A stretch of DNA of 64,000 nt. Origin: Cololabis saira. Lineage: Eukaryota; Chordata; Actinopteri; Beloniformes; Belonidae. Below, one piece after another: positions 12,785 to 26,300 of the stretch. Both the position numbers and the translations under genes were made by a program. The notes below the pieces were generated by a model. The model saw only the letters and a list, made by a program, of their open reading frames with translations, made no database searches and was not told the origin of the DNA. Position 1 is the first letter of the stretch. The number at the start of each line of letters is the position of its first letter. The DNA lies in NCBI RefSeq assembly GCF_033807715.1, contig NC_084596.1, positions 28,470,879-28,534,878 on the forward strand. The letters are read 5' to 3'.

Positions 12785-15700
12785 ATGGTCAGCCGGTGAG
12801 TATTAAATAAAGAAAGTCCTAACATGTCAAAGATGCAGCTTCTACTTAAACTAGCAGATATGCACATTTAACCTACTGAAAATTTGTCAAATTCAATGCA
12901 TGTGTCCTTACTATTGGATAACAGGTTTGAGCACCCAGCTGGTAACTACAAGAAGATTTTTGAGACCTGTGAGGAGCTAGCTGAGGTTCTGCCAACAACG
13001 ATTACAGGTTTGTTCTTTCACTCGGAATTAGACAATACAGTTATTCACACTGTGGACTTTTCAGTGTGTTTACTTGGGAATTTAGTTACCAGTCTATTCT
13101 AATCTATTATTGAATGTGTTTTTTCCGTGTAAAACATTCAAAACCTTTTTTCGGTTTGTGTCTATTCTGCAGGAAGGATTCCTTCTTTTCTGAAGGGAAG
13201 TCTTCTCCGTTTGGGTCCTGGACTTTTTGAGGTTGGAGATGAGCCCTTCTATCACCTCTTTGATGGCCAGGCCTTTATGCATAAATTCGACTTCAAGAAT
13301 GGCCAAGTCACATATTACAATAAGTAAGATTTCAAGGATAGTATTTCAGCTTTGTTGGTTTCAGGATGTGCATAACTGACAATAATTACAATCAAGCTTC
13401 AGAAATTGAAACTGCATGAACAGTATAATTCAAAACACGCTTATTTAGAGAGAACACACTGAAAAATGTTATACTTGCTGCATACACATTGTAGTAGTCA
13501 TTTGAACAAATTACCTCAATTTATAGGATAAAATCATGCAAGATTAGTGAGGAATTAATTTGACTGCATCTTTTTGTTTCTCATATTTTGGGATGAAAAT
13601 CTTTCTTTGTTTTTTTCCAGGTTTGTCAAGACAGATGCGTATGTACGAGCCATTACAGAGAAGCGTGTGGTGATAACTGAGTTTGGTACATTTGCGTACC
13701 CAGATCCCTGCAAAAATATCTTTTCCAGGTTGGTTGGATATGGAAATTTTTCTATCACTGTTATTTGTTCAAAACAGTTGAAGTGTATAAAATTGGTGAT
13801 TCATTACATATGCAATTTGTTGCACTGATCTGCAGAGTATTTTCGTTTATTCTGTGTTTACAGGTTTTTCACATACTTCAAAGGAGTTGAGGTCACAGAC
13901 AACTGCTTGGTGAATGTCTATCCTATTGGAGAAGATTACTATGCGTGTACAGAGACCAACTACATCACTAAAGTGGATGTCGAGACCTTGGAGACACTCA
14001 AGAAGGTACATCAGTACAATAGTACAATTTGAGGAGGAAGAATGTGATCTAACTTCTTTAATTCTCAAAAAATGTACGTTTGGAATAATGAAAGCCCTTT
14101 TTTTCTGTGCAGGTTGACATGTGCAACTACGTCAACATTAACGGAGTGACAGCACATCCTCATATTGAGGAAGATGGCACCGTATATAACATTGGAAACT
14201 GCATGGGAAAAGGTGCAACACTGGCCTACAACATTGTCAAGACCCCACCTACACAGAAAGGTTTGGAATAGCACTGTATCAAACTGAAAACAAACGCCAG
14301 GCTGAATGTGCTTACTGTATATAAAAAGACAGTCAATCAAAAAATGTGTACTGTTTATGTCACGTTCAAATGAAACACAACTGTATTGCAACTTTTTATT
14401 TTCACTTTTGTGTGTGTACACAATATCAACATTTTATACAGGGTTGGAATTGACTGATACTGTTAAGACAGTGAGAGACAGGGATTTTAATAAATGTCAT
14501 GCTCTTTGCAGGTAAACGAAGGGATGGAAGTGCATTTTAAGAGGCTTTAACGCCACAGCCATGTCTTCTAAATATCCATATTTCTTTCTCAGATAAGTCT
14601 GATCCCATTGAGAAATCCAAGGTGGTGGTGCAGTTCCCGAGTGCTGAGAGGTTTAAACCCTCTTATGTTCACAGGTGTGTGTGTTTTTTGTATTTTCTTT
14701 TTTGTGTGCAAATATGTCACAAATACAGTTGGATTAAGTCTTCAGTTCTGTTGTCTTTTCTTCAATTTCAGCTTTGGTATGTCAGACAACTATTTTGTCT
14801 TTGTGGAGACTCCAGTGAAAATCAACCTCCTGAAGTTCCTGAGCGCCTGGAGCATCCGAGGCTCCAACTACATGGACTGCTTTGAGTCCAATGAGGCCCA
14901 AGGAGTAAGATGATGGGCTAGATCCACTTTGTTATGCATTATAGCCACTCCAACCAAATTTAACATCTGTCTAAATGTGCTTTTCGTAGACCCTTTTCCA
15001 CATTGCCAAGAAGGATCCAGGTGAATACATCGACCACAAGTTTAAAGGAGCCCCCATCGGCATGTTTCACCACATTAACACCTATGAGGATGATGGATTC
15101 ATCGTTTTCGACTTGTGCTCATGGAAAGGGTAACTGAAACGGTTATTTTTTTCAAAGCCTATTGAAGATCTGTTTAATGTAGACTCACAACTCTCTCTTC
15201 CTCCCAGTTTTGAGTTTGTTTATAACTATCTCTGGTTGGCCAACCTGAGAGCCAACTGGGATGAAGTGAAGAAGGCAGCCATGATGGCACCCCAGCCGGA
15301 GGTGCGCAGATATGTCATTCCCCTGGATGTCCACAAGGTGAGTCACCAGAGGCATAAACCTGCCTCCTACAGAACCAAAGTCCCTTATCGTCACTCACTT
15401 TGTTGTGTATCTGATGCAGGAGGAGCAGGGGAAAAACCTTGTGAGCCTGCCATACACTACAGCTACAGCTGTAATGCATGCCGACGGGACGATCTGGCTG
15501 GAGCCCGAGGTGCTATTTTCCGCGCCTCGCCAAGGTGCCAATACACCCACTCATGAACACATATGAGTTTTTGATAAATGCTGTGGATGCCTTTATTGTG
15601 TGTGTTTTTTGTATCGTTTTGTTTGTAGCATTTGAGTTTCCTAACATCAACTACAAGAGGTTTGGTGGGAAGAATTACACATACGCCTATGCCCTGGGTC

Positions 15701-16169
15701 TCAACCACTTCATACCAGACAGGGTAAGAAAGCATAACCCTGAGTATATAGGAATATACTGTAGGCTCTATTGCTGATTTATTTTCTAACTCTCATGTAG
15801 ATCTGCAAGTTGAATGTGAAGACCAAAGAGACCTGGGTATGGCAAGAGCCCGACTCTTACCCATCAGAGCCCCTGTTTGTGCAGAGTCCTGATGGCATAG
15901 ATGAGGACGATGGTAAGTCAACAGAAATTCAAGTAAAAGGTGGTACGCGGGAGCCATTTTAAGGTAAACTATTTTGAATTTGGGACTATTGTTAAGTGAG
16001 TCTGGTGTATGGTGTTTGTGCAGGAGTGCTGCTCACCATTGTGGCGGCTCCTGGTTCCCAGAAACCAGCATACCTCCTCATCCTCAATGCCAAAGACCTG
16101 TCCGAGATTGCCAGAGCAGAAGTGGACTGCAGCATTCCTGTTACTTTCCATGGGATGTACAAACATTGA
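12785..16169 (+). CDS. rpe65: RPE65 retinoid isomerohydrolase, 14 coding exons
   Basis: Iron-dependent enzyme of the carotenoid-oxygenase family that converts all-trans retinyl ester to 11-cis retinol in the visual cycle, membrane-bound in the smooth ER of retinal pigment epithelium. Coding exons: 12785-12795, 12925-13007, 13173-13323, 13621-13728, 13864-14005, 14113-14260, 14593-14674, 14772-14904, 14990-15129, 15208-15337, 15420-15534, 15629-15723, 15801-15912, 16024-16169. Frame is kept at every join; 1596 nt give 531 aa (human 533). The four iron-ligand histidines are present: H180 (TAHPH), H241 (SYVHSF), H313 (MFHHIN) and H526 (FHGMYKH end, human H527). Exon 1 codes only for MVS and part of R. 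Fish have several rpe65 paralogues (a, b, c) and I cannot assign which one. The protein is too similar to RPE65 across its length to be bco1 or bco2. Confidence 0.96.
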
Positions 16170-16416
16170 GAATCCAGTTCAATCTTATCAACTGTCAAAT
16201 AGTATTACAATGATGATAAAGATTAAAAAAAAGAAAAAAAAGAACTATCAATCTGCAGAAAAGATGAAGTTTTTTTAGTTGAAAAGGTATAGTATGTCTT
16301 CGTTTACTGTACATTAAGTGTAAGTTAAGTGCATCCTGAAGTATAATTGTATGGATTTGCTCATAACATCTGTCATATAAACAGGTTGTGGTTGCAAAAT
16401 ATAATGAATCAATATC

Positions 16417-16422
16417 AATAAA
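16417..16422 (+). terminator. rpe65: rpe65 poly(A) signal
   Basis: AATAAA 248 bp after the rpe65 stop codon, followed by a GT-rich stretch (gctgctgttcc, then ttgttatcagtg). This is the first canonical signal after the coding end. Confidence 0.65.
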
Positions 16423-19400
16423 TGCTGCTGTTCCTAACTTGTTATCAGTGTATCTACATGAGGAGAGATCCTAAATGGCATTATTGTTTTAAAATGATTT
16501 AGTAAATTACAGCAGTTCCAGGACTGCACAGTGAGACACAAACACATTTGTTATTTTATGACGAGTAAGTAGTTTATTAGCAGAGGTATTTCTTTTGAGA
16601 AATGATTGATCAGCTGACACTAAGGCAAATCCTCCGGCCTAAATACTTGACATATTTACAGAGATCTAATATGTAGCTGCACAAAACCTCATCAGGGACA
16701 TATTTCGACCAATAACCTTTCAACACCAGACCTCTCTGGATCTAATCTGAAACGTTTAAGCACACACATCATGCTGCACTGTAAAGCTGATTAACTGCAT
16801 TGGTTTGTAATCTGAAGAAAGGATGAAGCAAAGGCCCTGTTGAAATCAACTGTTCTTTTTAAGTTCATTAGAATGGATACAGCCTCTTATGCAGGTTCAT
16901 AAGTTTTGAACTGTGACACAAAGGTTTTATGTATTAAAATAATAAGAGAATAATAGAGTTTAAGAATGATGGTGTCTGACGTCTAAACAGGCTGGCGGTC
17001 CGTTTTACAAAGTCCTTTGAGTTCTGACCACCGTAAATACATTAAAGATACCACTTTTCCCTCACATTTTCACCGTACTATCACCACCAGCACTGCCTAA
17101 CAAAAACAATAATAAAGTGAGGAAAGGTTTAAGCAGACCATTCACCAATGCCACAGAAGGAGGGAGGGTTGGTTCTTGAAAGTTCCAGGGCAGGTGAAAG
17201 AGGTCAAACAAAACAGGGATAGAACTGCCAATGATCCTTTTAAGATCCTTTCAAGATCCTTTCAATTATGTTCTCTTGTCAAAATTGTTTTACTCTGTGG
17301 TTGAAACTGGCTAAACAGGGTTTTTTTTTCTTGAGTTACTTTCTTTGTATCTACTATCATGGAGGCATTAAAACAAGACACACGCAAGAGTGATGGGAAA
17401 AGTATGTAATAGAACTGGAAGTATGGCATATACTCAAACAGTGCAATGCCTTAGGAAAGCAAGGATGTTTATGGGACTAGGTCAATATTGTTTGATGATG
17501 TGACTGTTCATGAAAGTGGCCAACAGAATTTGTAGAAGTTTTTTAAAATATTTTTAACGGCCACTTAAAGCAAAGTAATGCAATATTCATAAATGACGAG
17601 CTAAGTCATCAGACCTCAGCAACTGAAGTTTGGTTTTCACTGACTGAAAACAAAGACCCACAAATAAGCATCAACTGCAACAAAGGTATGGTATGAGTGC
17701 GCAACATGACGGTGTGAGCTCAACAGTGGTTGACATTTGAGTTCTGGATTATACACAGTATTTATTCATCAAGTGAATGAAGTGACAGCCCAGTTGGAAA
17801 TTTTACTCTGAGATGTCACAAAATCTTTAACATTATTTATTTGTAATGTATTCTTGCATATTCAATTACACTTTATTCAACAGAGCGTGTGAATGTTTTG
17901 CAACCAAAAAAATACTTAATACAATTATTTCTTATACTCTTTGAAGTAAAGCCGAAAGTTAATACAATCAGATCTTCAATTATTCATTTCTAAGCTGATG
18001 TGGTGATATTAAGCATACATTCTTAGATTTTGTGTCTTTTCTTTACAAACGATGATTATCTTTTATGTCTTGACATTTTAATGTTGAGAAGATAAACATA
18101 TGACTTGTAGGCCCTACAGCCGGACACATGAAGAAAGGCATTTCCATTCACGTGTTTCGAACGGCAGAACATCAATTATATAGTCACACTTTAAACTCCA
18201 ATGCAGGATAATTCATTAAAAAAAGGCTTTGAAAATGTTGGGCATTCACACATTCTGTAATCACAAAATTTAGAAATGATGGCAATAAATCTCTGTGTGA
18301 ATTAGTGCAGTTCAGTGCCAGACTGGAGATATATTTATACAGTATAAATAAAACCACATATAACTCTCCTCTTCTTTATTGTTTACACGAGGGCTTAGCC
18401 TTGAAAAATAAAAGAAATAAAAACACAATTACATGAAATATTAAATGAAAAACACAACATAAGGACATTTCAGTGGAAACTATATCATCTCAGGTTTTCT
18501 TTTACACGACAAGAGATGTCTCACACAAATGGGACAGAGGTTTGCGCAAGTTGAAACAAATGCAGTGGATTAACATAAATGTAACAATGTGTAAAAATGT
18601 GAAGCAAAATCAAATGAGACCAAAAAAAGAAAAAAAACAAACAAAACACAAAAAAAGAACACACCAGAAAAACTACCAACTAATGCAAAAATTAAAAAGA
18701 AAACACTGACTGTTAGCTACTGCTATAGTGAAGTGGAATAAAATAATGCTAAATCTTAAATAAAAAAACGAAAAATTAATACAGAAAACAGTTAAATACA
18801 GGAACAGTTCCACTCGCCAAGAGCTCTCACAACACAGACAGATGAGATAGCTTGTGCAGCTTTGTCCAGAGTTCAAAAACATGTGAATGTGTTGGTAATA
18901 AACATTAAAAGCATCTTTCTGACTTTAAAGAGAGCCAGCTCAGTTTTTTATCCTTTTGCTGCCTAAAGCCCAGACTTGAGTAATTTTGGGGTCCAACTCT
19001 TAAAACCAGACAAATGCGAAAAGGGTTAAAATATTCCTTTAACTCTGAGCTAGCCTCTGTCCCTTCATCTGGGAGAATCAAAAGCAATAAAAGAAAAATT
19101 GCAAAAAAATTAAAAAAAAGAAGCAGGTTTTCACACTACTCAATCACAGATCTTGTGAAATGCATCATCAGGCTTGCCTCAACGTGTTAAATGACTACTG
19201 ACAATTTGGGAAAATATCTTTTATCAGTTACATAACTTTTGCATCTCGGAGAGAAAGGAATGAAGTCTTGATAGTGCAAGGTTATAAGGTACATATATTA
19301 ATATATTGTTTTACATAACATCCTTTAAGTAAAGTGCAAATTCTGGATCAGTTGGAAAGTTGTGCAAGCGTTTCTAATGTCTGACTGACCCATCTGCCCA

Positions 19401-20139
19401 TGCACAAATAAGCCCTTTATATTGGCTGGCAGATAGTTTACACATCAGGTGAAACATTCATATAACAAACAATTTTTCCCTTCAACTCAAAAAACTGGCC
19501 ATGGAAAATTATGCTGTTCTGATATCCATGATATAGAACACTGTATACTTTTTTCCACTTGGGGTGATTTATAGCATGGGGCAATATTTCTTTTGTAACG
19601 CTGACCAAAAGGAGAGTTATAAGGCGAAGTTTTTTTCTACACAAAAAGTGTAAGTATCAGCTGTGTATTATATCACATAAGCAGAGGGCTGTTTGTCTTG
19701 AAGATTATTGTTTTAAATTGCTTTGATTACTGTGGGCACAGGAAAACTTGAATGTCAGCCAGAATATCTAGCATCATCCCTCAGCAAATGTTTCATTTGA
19801 TTCATGATCAACTGGAATTATGGGAACTGCATTCATAAACACCACCGAGACCAGCTCAAATGGAAATGCCCATTCACCAGGTCTTAAAAGATTCAAATAT
19901 AATGTACTTGGTGTTCATGGTTTCTTACCGACTCATAATTGATGCTTTAAGACCAGCTTATAGAGCATCAGAACTGCAGGGGTGGGGAAAGAAAGAAAGA
20001 GTCCAAAGTTGGACGAGGGGAATTTTGAAACTTGAAAGTGCAACACATTTTTAGCTCCTCTCAGTCAAGAGGGTAGCTGTTAGGTGTGAGTGGTGGAGGA
20101 GCTGAGTGTGATCTAAGTACTGGGGAGGAATTGGAGGAA
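16423..20139 (-). other. Between convergent rpe65 and rnf11; probably the long rnf11 3' UTR
   Basis: 3.7 kb without a recognisable coding exon. rpe65 and rnf11 converge here. Minus-strand AATAAA motifs (plus TTTATT) occur, for example at 18375-18380, and the sequence is AT-rich with A-tracts near 18600-18660. Vertebrate RNF11 transcripts have long 3' UTRs, so much of this may be rnf11 UTR. The extent is inferred, not seen. Confidence 0.4.
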
Positions 20140-23100
20140 TCAGTTGGTCTCATAGGTGGAGAGTAGGGCAGCATCCACGGGCTCCATGCAGGAGGGGCAG
20201 GTGAAGGATCTCATCAGCCAGTCGTCTATACAGTCCATGTGGTAGATGTGCATGCATGGCAAGAATCGAATAGGATCCCCATAAACAAAGTCCAGCATAC
20301 AGATAACGCACCTGAAAGTGGATGAAATAAATTTGATAAATACACACGATTTCCAGCTGACAGATGTCATCTTAATATGTATTTAAGATTTCTGCTCCCT
20401 TTTTGTGCTTCTAACGGCTGCAGGACAACACAGCTGCACTGACTGTGAATGTCTTCTAATCAAAAACCAAATATATCCAATGTAAAATAATGTAACATGG
20501 ATTCTAAAATAAAAAACTATAAAACTTTGTAACATCATAAAAGCTAGAAATGTAATTTGTCAGGCATTTTTGCTTGATAGTCAAGTTACTTTAAATCATT
20601 ATGCTCAAAATCAATTCAGACTAAATAGATTACCAACTTGTTTGATTTTTCTGTTATTGAGCTTCTTTTGTCATGTCAAACAATAAAAAGGTTAACTGCA
20701 GCTTAACATTCATGCCTATAGACACTGGGAGGCATTATTAAAATCTATGGAAATTTGTAAGATGTGCACATAAACACACCACCTTACTAAACACCTACTC
20801 TGCAGTCACAACTGTTGTGAAAGACTTGGGAAGGGTTTGATATAAAAGTTGAATACAAAACAAAATGCATTTCTCAATGTCAACAAAATTCTCTGCTGCA
20901 GATCTGTGTTTACTATCAGAGAGAATTCTTTATCAGGAATCATACAAAGTAAGCTTATACTGGTTACATTTTGTTATTATAATGCTATGCCTTGTGGCAG
21001 CTAAGGGGTGTATTGCTTTTATCACACATCTGAGGAAATGATTGGTAGGAATAACATTTATAACTCATTAGCTAAAATTCTATCAAGGAGAAGTGTGTTG
21101 GCCCACAAACTTTGATCTATTGGGGCATTATGCAAAGCTAGTAAGTTAAAATGCTTACTCTCTGATCTTCTTCTCCGAGCCATCTTTCCCTCCATCATAA
21201 ACGCCCTTTGGGAGGTGCTGGATGAGGCCAATGCGCTGAGCTATGCGGATCTGCTCCTCCTCTGTCAGCTGGGTGGCCAGGCGGGCCTGGCTGGGTGTCG
21301 GGTGGAACATGGGCATGTGAGCCTGCTCCTGGTAGAGAGCAAACAAGCACCAGAGTTATGATCTCACCTTGACCTCACAATGTGGTCTGACTGGTAACAC
21401 TATGTGGAAATGAAAGAAAAACAACCACAGAAACAGTTTCCCCCACAGTCAAACCTGACACTTTTCAAAACTTTTTATAATTACGGCCCGAGCACTGACA
21501 GTGCGAAGGCCCTATTGTATCTGTAGGAATTTTTTTTTTCTGGTTTTCTTCCGATGAAATGAGGGCCTTTTTGCCCCCCAAAACGTGCCCCAAAAGTCAC
21601 CAAATTTTGCACGCAAGCCAGGCCTGGCGAAAACTCAACAGCGCCCCCTAGAAAACTTTGTGCCTCAATCCCCACAATACGGTTTGACGTACATGCACGA
21701 AAATCGGTACACACCTGTATCATGTGGCAACTTAAAGAAAAGTCTTTTGGCGCCATGGCCGAAACTGAACAGGAAGTCGGCCATTTTCAATTAATCGTGT
21801 AATTTTGGCGCAATTTATGCCATTTCTACAGCCGTTTCTTCGCCCGAACCGTAACGTGCACCCAGGTGTGTTATACATCAAAATGTGTGTCTCGATCCTG
21901 CGACGACGGGTATTACTTTTCTCAGTCAAAAGCGTAACCATAGCGACGATAGACGCCAAAAAGCGCGCCCCCACCCCTTCATCTGATTGGTCCATATTTG
22001 ATAGTTCCTACTTTCTTCCATAATTTTTCAATGGTTTGACATAAAGAGTCATTGGACTCGGTATTGAGTCCTTGAACATAATTGGTGCAAATTAGCCCCG
22101 CCCCTTCTTCTGATTGGTCAATATTTGATAGTCCCTATTTTGTGCTGTAACTTTTGAATGATTTGACATAGAGACTCGTGGGTGGTGTCATCGGACTCGG
22201 TTTTGAGTCCTTGACTTTTATTGGTGAAAATTGCACGCGCGAGGGCCTGTTTATCGCTGCTTGCAGCTTTAAATAAATTAGTAATTATTATCAATATTGA
22301 ACATCTGAATCAGATTAACACCTGAGCTCTCCAAATCAGAGTTTGCACCATCTTCCTCATGGGTGCAGATCCCGGGAGGGACGGGGGGGACATGTCCCCC
22401 CCAATTTCTGAAAAACACGAATTGTCCCCCCCAATAAAAATACCCTAAATTATTCAAAATTGAACAAATGTATTTTCACTTAAAGGTTGAATATGTAGAA
22501 TATTTATTAAAAATATATTTCTAAAAAAATGTTGTTGTGTCTACTGGTCAGATTGATGATAAAAAGGGCAACATGGGTACATTTAGTTGATAAATTTCAT
22601 GATTTTGTGGTCTTTTCTCTAAACGAATGACTATATAAATGAATGAATATGAATTTATTGTCAAGTTGTATTATCCATGAGTTGTCTAGATACAGATAAG
22701 AAGATTTATACAGACAAGAAAAGTTAGCCTATTAAGATACAGGATCTCTTCTTCCAGGGAGTCCTGGAAAATGAAAGATGAAAACAAACATGGACATTTA
22801 TGTAAATAAATGTGATGTTGGGTCAACTTGTGCTGTGTTTATTGTGGTCTTAGCAATTGGTCCTTTTTTTCCTTTTTTGTTTTAGAACTGTTTACCACCA
22901 TAACTGTGTTAAAACATGATCAGTTAGTTTAAGCAACTTGTTTAGGGCTCCATATTTCATCCATATATCTATTGATCGTGCATAAAGTAGTCCCATAGGA
23001 TAAAAGGAAGATGGTGAGAAGAATTTGAGATGAGTAGACACTACATGCCCACCCTTATAATAACATTATAATAACAAACCCTTAAAATTATGATTTACGA

Positions 23101-23346
23101 ATATAACAGTTAAGTAAGCAGTGACACACACTGTAGGCTGTTTAGGACAAATAAACAAGAAAGGTAAGCACAATAAATGATTCCCTGTGCAGTATTTTTT
23201 TCCTTTAAGATAAGATAAGATAAGAAATCGTTTAATAGTCCCACAGAGGGGAAATTTCCAGATTACAGCAGCAAAGGGGATAGTGCAAAACACAAGAGGC
23301 ATCAATATCACACAATGATAATAAAAACACTATAAACAGTATATAC

Positions 23347-23380
<34 letters not shown>

Positions 23381-26300
23381 GGAAGAAGGAGAATAAAAAT
23401 AGTAATAAGAAATACTAGTATATAAAAAGAATAACAGATGGATATTTGCAGATGTTATTTACATAATTGCACGTTGCAGAGAATAAGATGAGTAGACACT
23501 ACATGCCCAAAACCCTTAAAATTATGATTTACGAATATAACAGTTAAGTAAGCAGTAGGGCTGTTCGATTAATCGATTTTAAATCGTAATCGCGATTATG
23601 TAATTAGAACGATGTTAAAACGTGAAACTCGTAAAATCGATTTTTCACTTTTTTTTTTCCAATTATTAGGGCCCGAGCACTTGCAGTGCGAAGGCCCTAT
23701 TGTATTTGCAGGAATTTTTATTATTAATATTATTATTATTTTTCTTCTGACAAAGTGATGGCCTTTTTGCCCCCCTTAACATGCCCAAAAAGTCACCAAA
23801 TTTTGCACCCAAGTCAGGCCTGGCGAAAAATTTGATATTTAATGGTTTGCATTAATGGGCGTGGCAAAATGGCTCAACAGCGCCCCCTTGAAAACTTTGT
23901 GCCTCAAGCCCCACGATACGGTTTGACGTACATGCACGAAAATCGGTACACACCTGTATCATTGGACAACTTAAAGAAAAGTCTCTTGCCGTCATGCCCG
24001 AAACCGAACAGGAAGTCGGCCATTTTGAATTAACCGTGTCACTTTGGCGCAATTTATGCCATTCCTTCGGCAGTTAATTCAGCCCGAACCGTAACGTGCA
24101 CCCAGGTGTATTATACATCAAAATGTGCGTCTCCCTCCTGCGACCACACGCATTACTTTTCTCTTTCAAAAGCGTTACCGTGGCGACGCTAGACGCCAAA
24201 AAGCGCGCCCACCCTTCATCTGGTTGGTTCAGACAGAAAAAACTTTGCGCCTCAAGCCCCATAATACGGTTTGACGTACATGAACGAAAATTGGTACACT
24301 CCTGTATCATGTCGCAACTAAAAGAAAAGTCTCTTGGCGCCATGGCCGAAACCGAACAGGAAGTCGGCCATTTTGAACATTCTGAATTAATTGCGTAATT
24401 TTGGAGCAATATATGCCATTCCTTCGAGAGTTAATTCAGCCCGAACCGTATCGTGAACCCAGATGTGTTATACATCAAAATGTGCGTCTCCATCCTGCGA
24501 CTACACGCATTACTTTTCTCTTTCCAAAGTGTTACCTTGGCGACGCTAGACGCCAACAAGCGCACCCCCCCTTCATCTGATTGGTCCATATTTGATAGTT
24601 CCCCAAAAGGCACCAAATTTTGCACGCAAGCCAGGCCTGGCGAAAAATTTGATATTTCATGGTTTGCATTAATGGGCGTGGCAAAATGGCTCAACAGCGC
24701 CCCCAGGAAACCTTTGTGCCTCAAGCCCCACAATACGGTTTGACGTACATGCACGAAAATCGCTACACACCTGTATCATGGCACAACTTAAAGAAAAGTC
24801 TCTTGGCGTCATGCCCGAAACCGAACAGGATGTCAGCCATTTTGAATTAGTCGTGTCATTTTGGCGCAATTTATGCCATTCCTTCGGCAGTTAATTCAGC
24901 CCGAACCGTAACGTGCACCCAGGTGTGTTATACATCAAAATGTGCGTCTCCATCCTGCGACAACACGCATTACTTTTCTCAGTCAAAAGCGTTACCGTGG
25001 CGACGCTAGACGCCGAAAAGCGCGCCCCCCCTTCATCTGATTGGTCCATATTTGATAGTCCTCCAAAAGGCACGAAATTTGGCATGCAAGCAAGGCTTGG
25101 CGATAAATTTGATATTTCATGGTTTGCATTTATGGGCGTGGCCTAACGGCTCAACAGCGCCCCCTAGAAAACTTTTCTCTGCCATAACTTTTGAATGGTT
25201 TGACATAGGAAGTCGTGGGTGGTGTCATGGGACTCTGTAATGAGTCCTTAAGCTTCGTTGGCCTTAATTAGCCCCGCCCCTTCTTCTGATTGGTTGTCCC
25301 GATTTTCTGCTATAACTTTGGAATGGTTTGACATAGAGAATCGTGGGTAGGGTCATCAGATTCTTTATGGAGTCCTTGACCTTCATTGGCCTGAATTAGC
25401 CCCGCCCCTTCTTCTGATTGGTTGTCCTGATTTTCTGCTATAACTTTGGAATGGTTTGACATAGAGAATCGTGGGTAGGGTCATCAGATTCTTTATGGAG
25501 TCCTTGACCTTCATTGGCCTGAATTAGCCCCGCCCCTTCTTCTGATTGGTTGTCCCGATTTTCTGCTATAACTTTGGAATAGTTTGACATAGAGAGTCGT
25601 GGGAAGTGTCATCAGATTCTTTATGGAGTCCTTGACCTTCGTTAGCCTTAATTAGCCCCGCCCCTTCTTCTGATTGGTTGTCCCGATTTTCTGCTATAAC
25701 TTTGGAATAGTTTGACATAGAGAGTCGTGGGGAGTGTCATCAGATTCTTTATGGAGTCCTTGACCTTCGTTAGCCTTAATTAGCCCCGCCCCTTCTTCTG
25801 ATTGGTTGTCCCAATTTTCTGCTATAACTTCGGAATGGTTTGACATAGGAAGTCGTGGGTGGTGTCATGGGACTCTGTAATGAGTTCTTAAGCTTCGTTG
25901 GCCTTAATTAGCCCCGCCCCTTCTTCTGATTGGTTGTCCCGATTTTCTGCTATAACATTGGAATGGTTTGACATAGGAAGTCGTGGGTGGTGTCTTTTCT
26001 GATATGCTTATGGGGGTGGTGGCCGTGAGTGCGAGGGCCCGTTCATCGCTGCTTGCAGCTTTAATTATTATTATTATTTTTTTTTTACCTTGTCTGCACA
26101 CATAGTAATGATTGATACCATATTAATGATTGATGGAAATACCTGTCAATACCTGCGACAAGTGCCCCATGGGAGAGGCTCTTTAGTGTAGGAGGGGGCG
26201 TTGTAACATGCCACCGGGTAGACCGGCTCGTGTTCCTTGCAAAAAACTTGCAAATGTGAACAGCAAATGTAATGAGTGACATTACACACCTCTACCTCCT

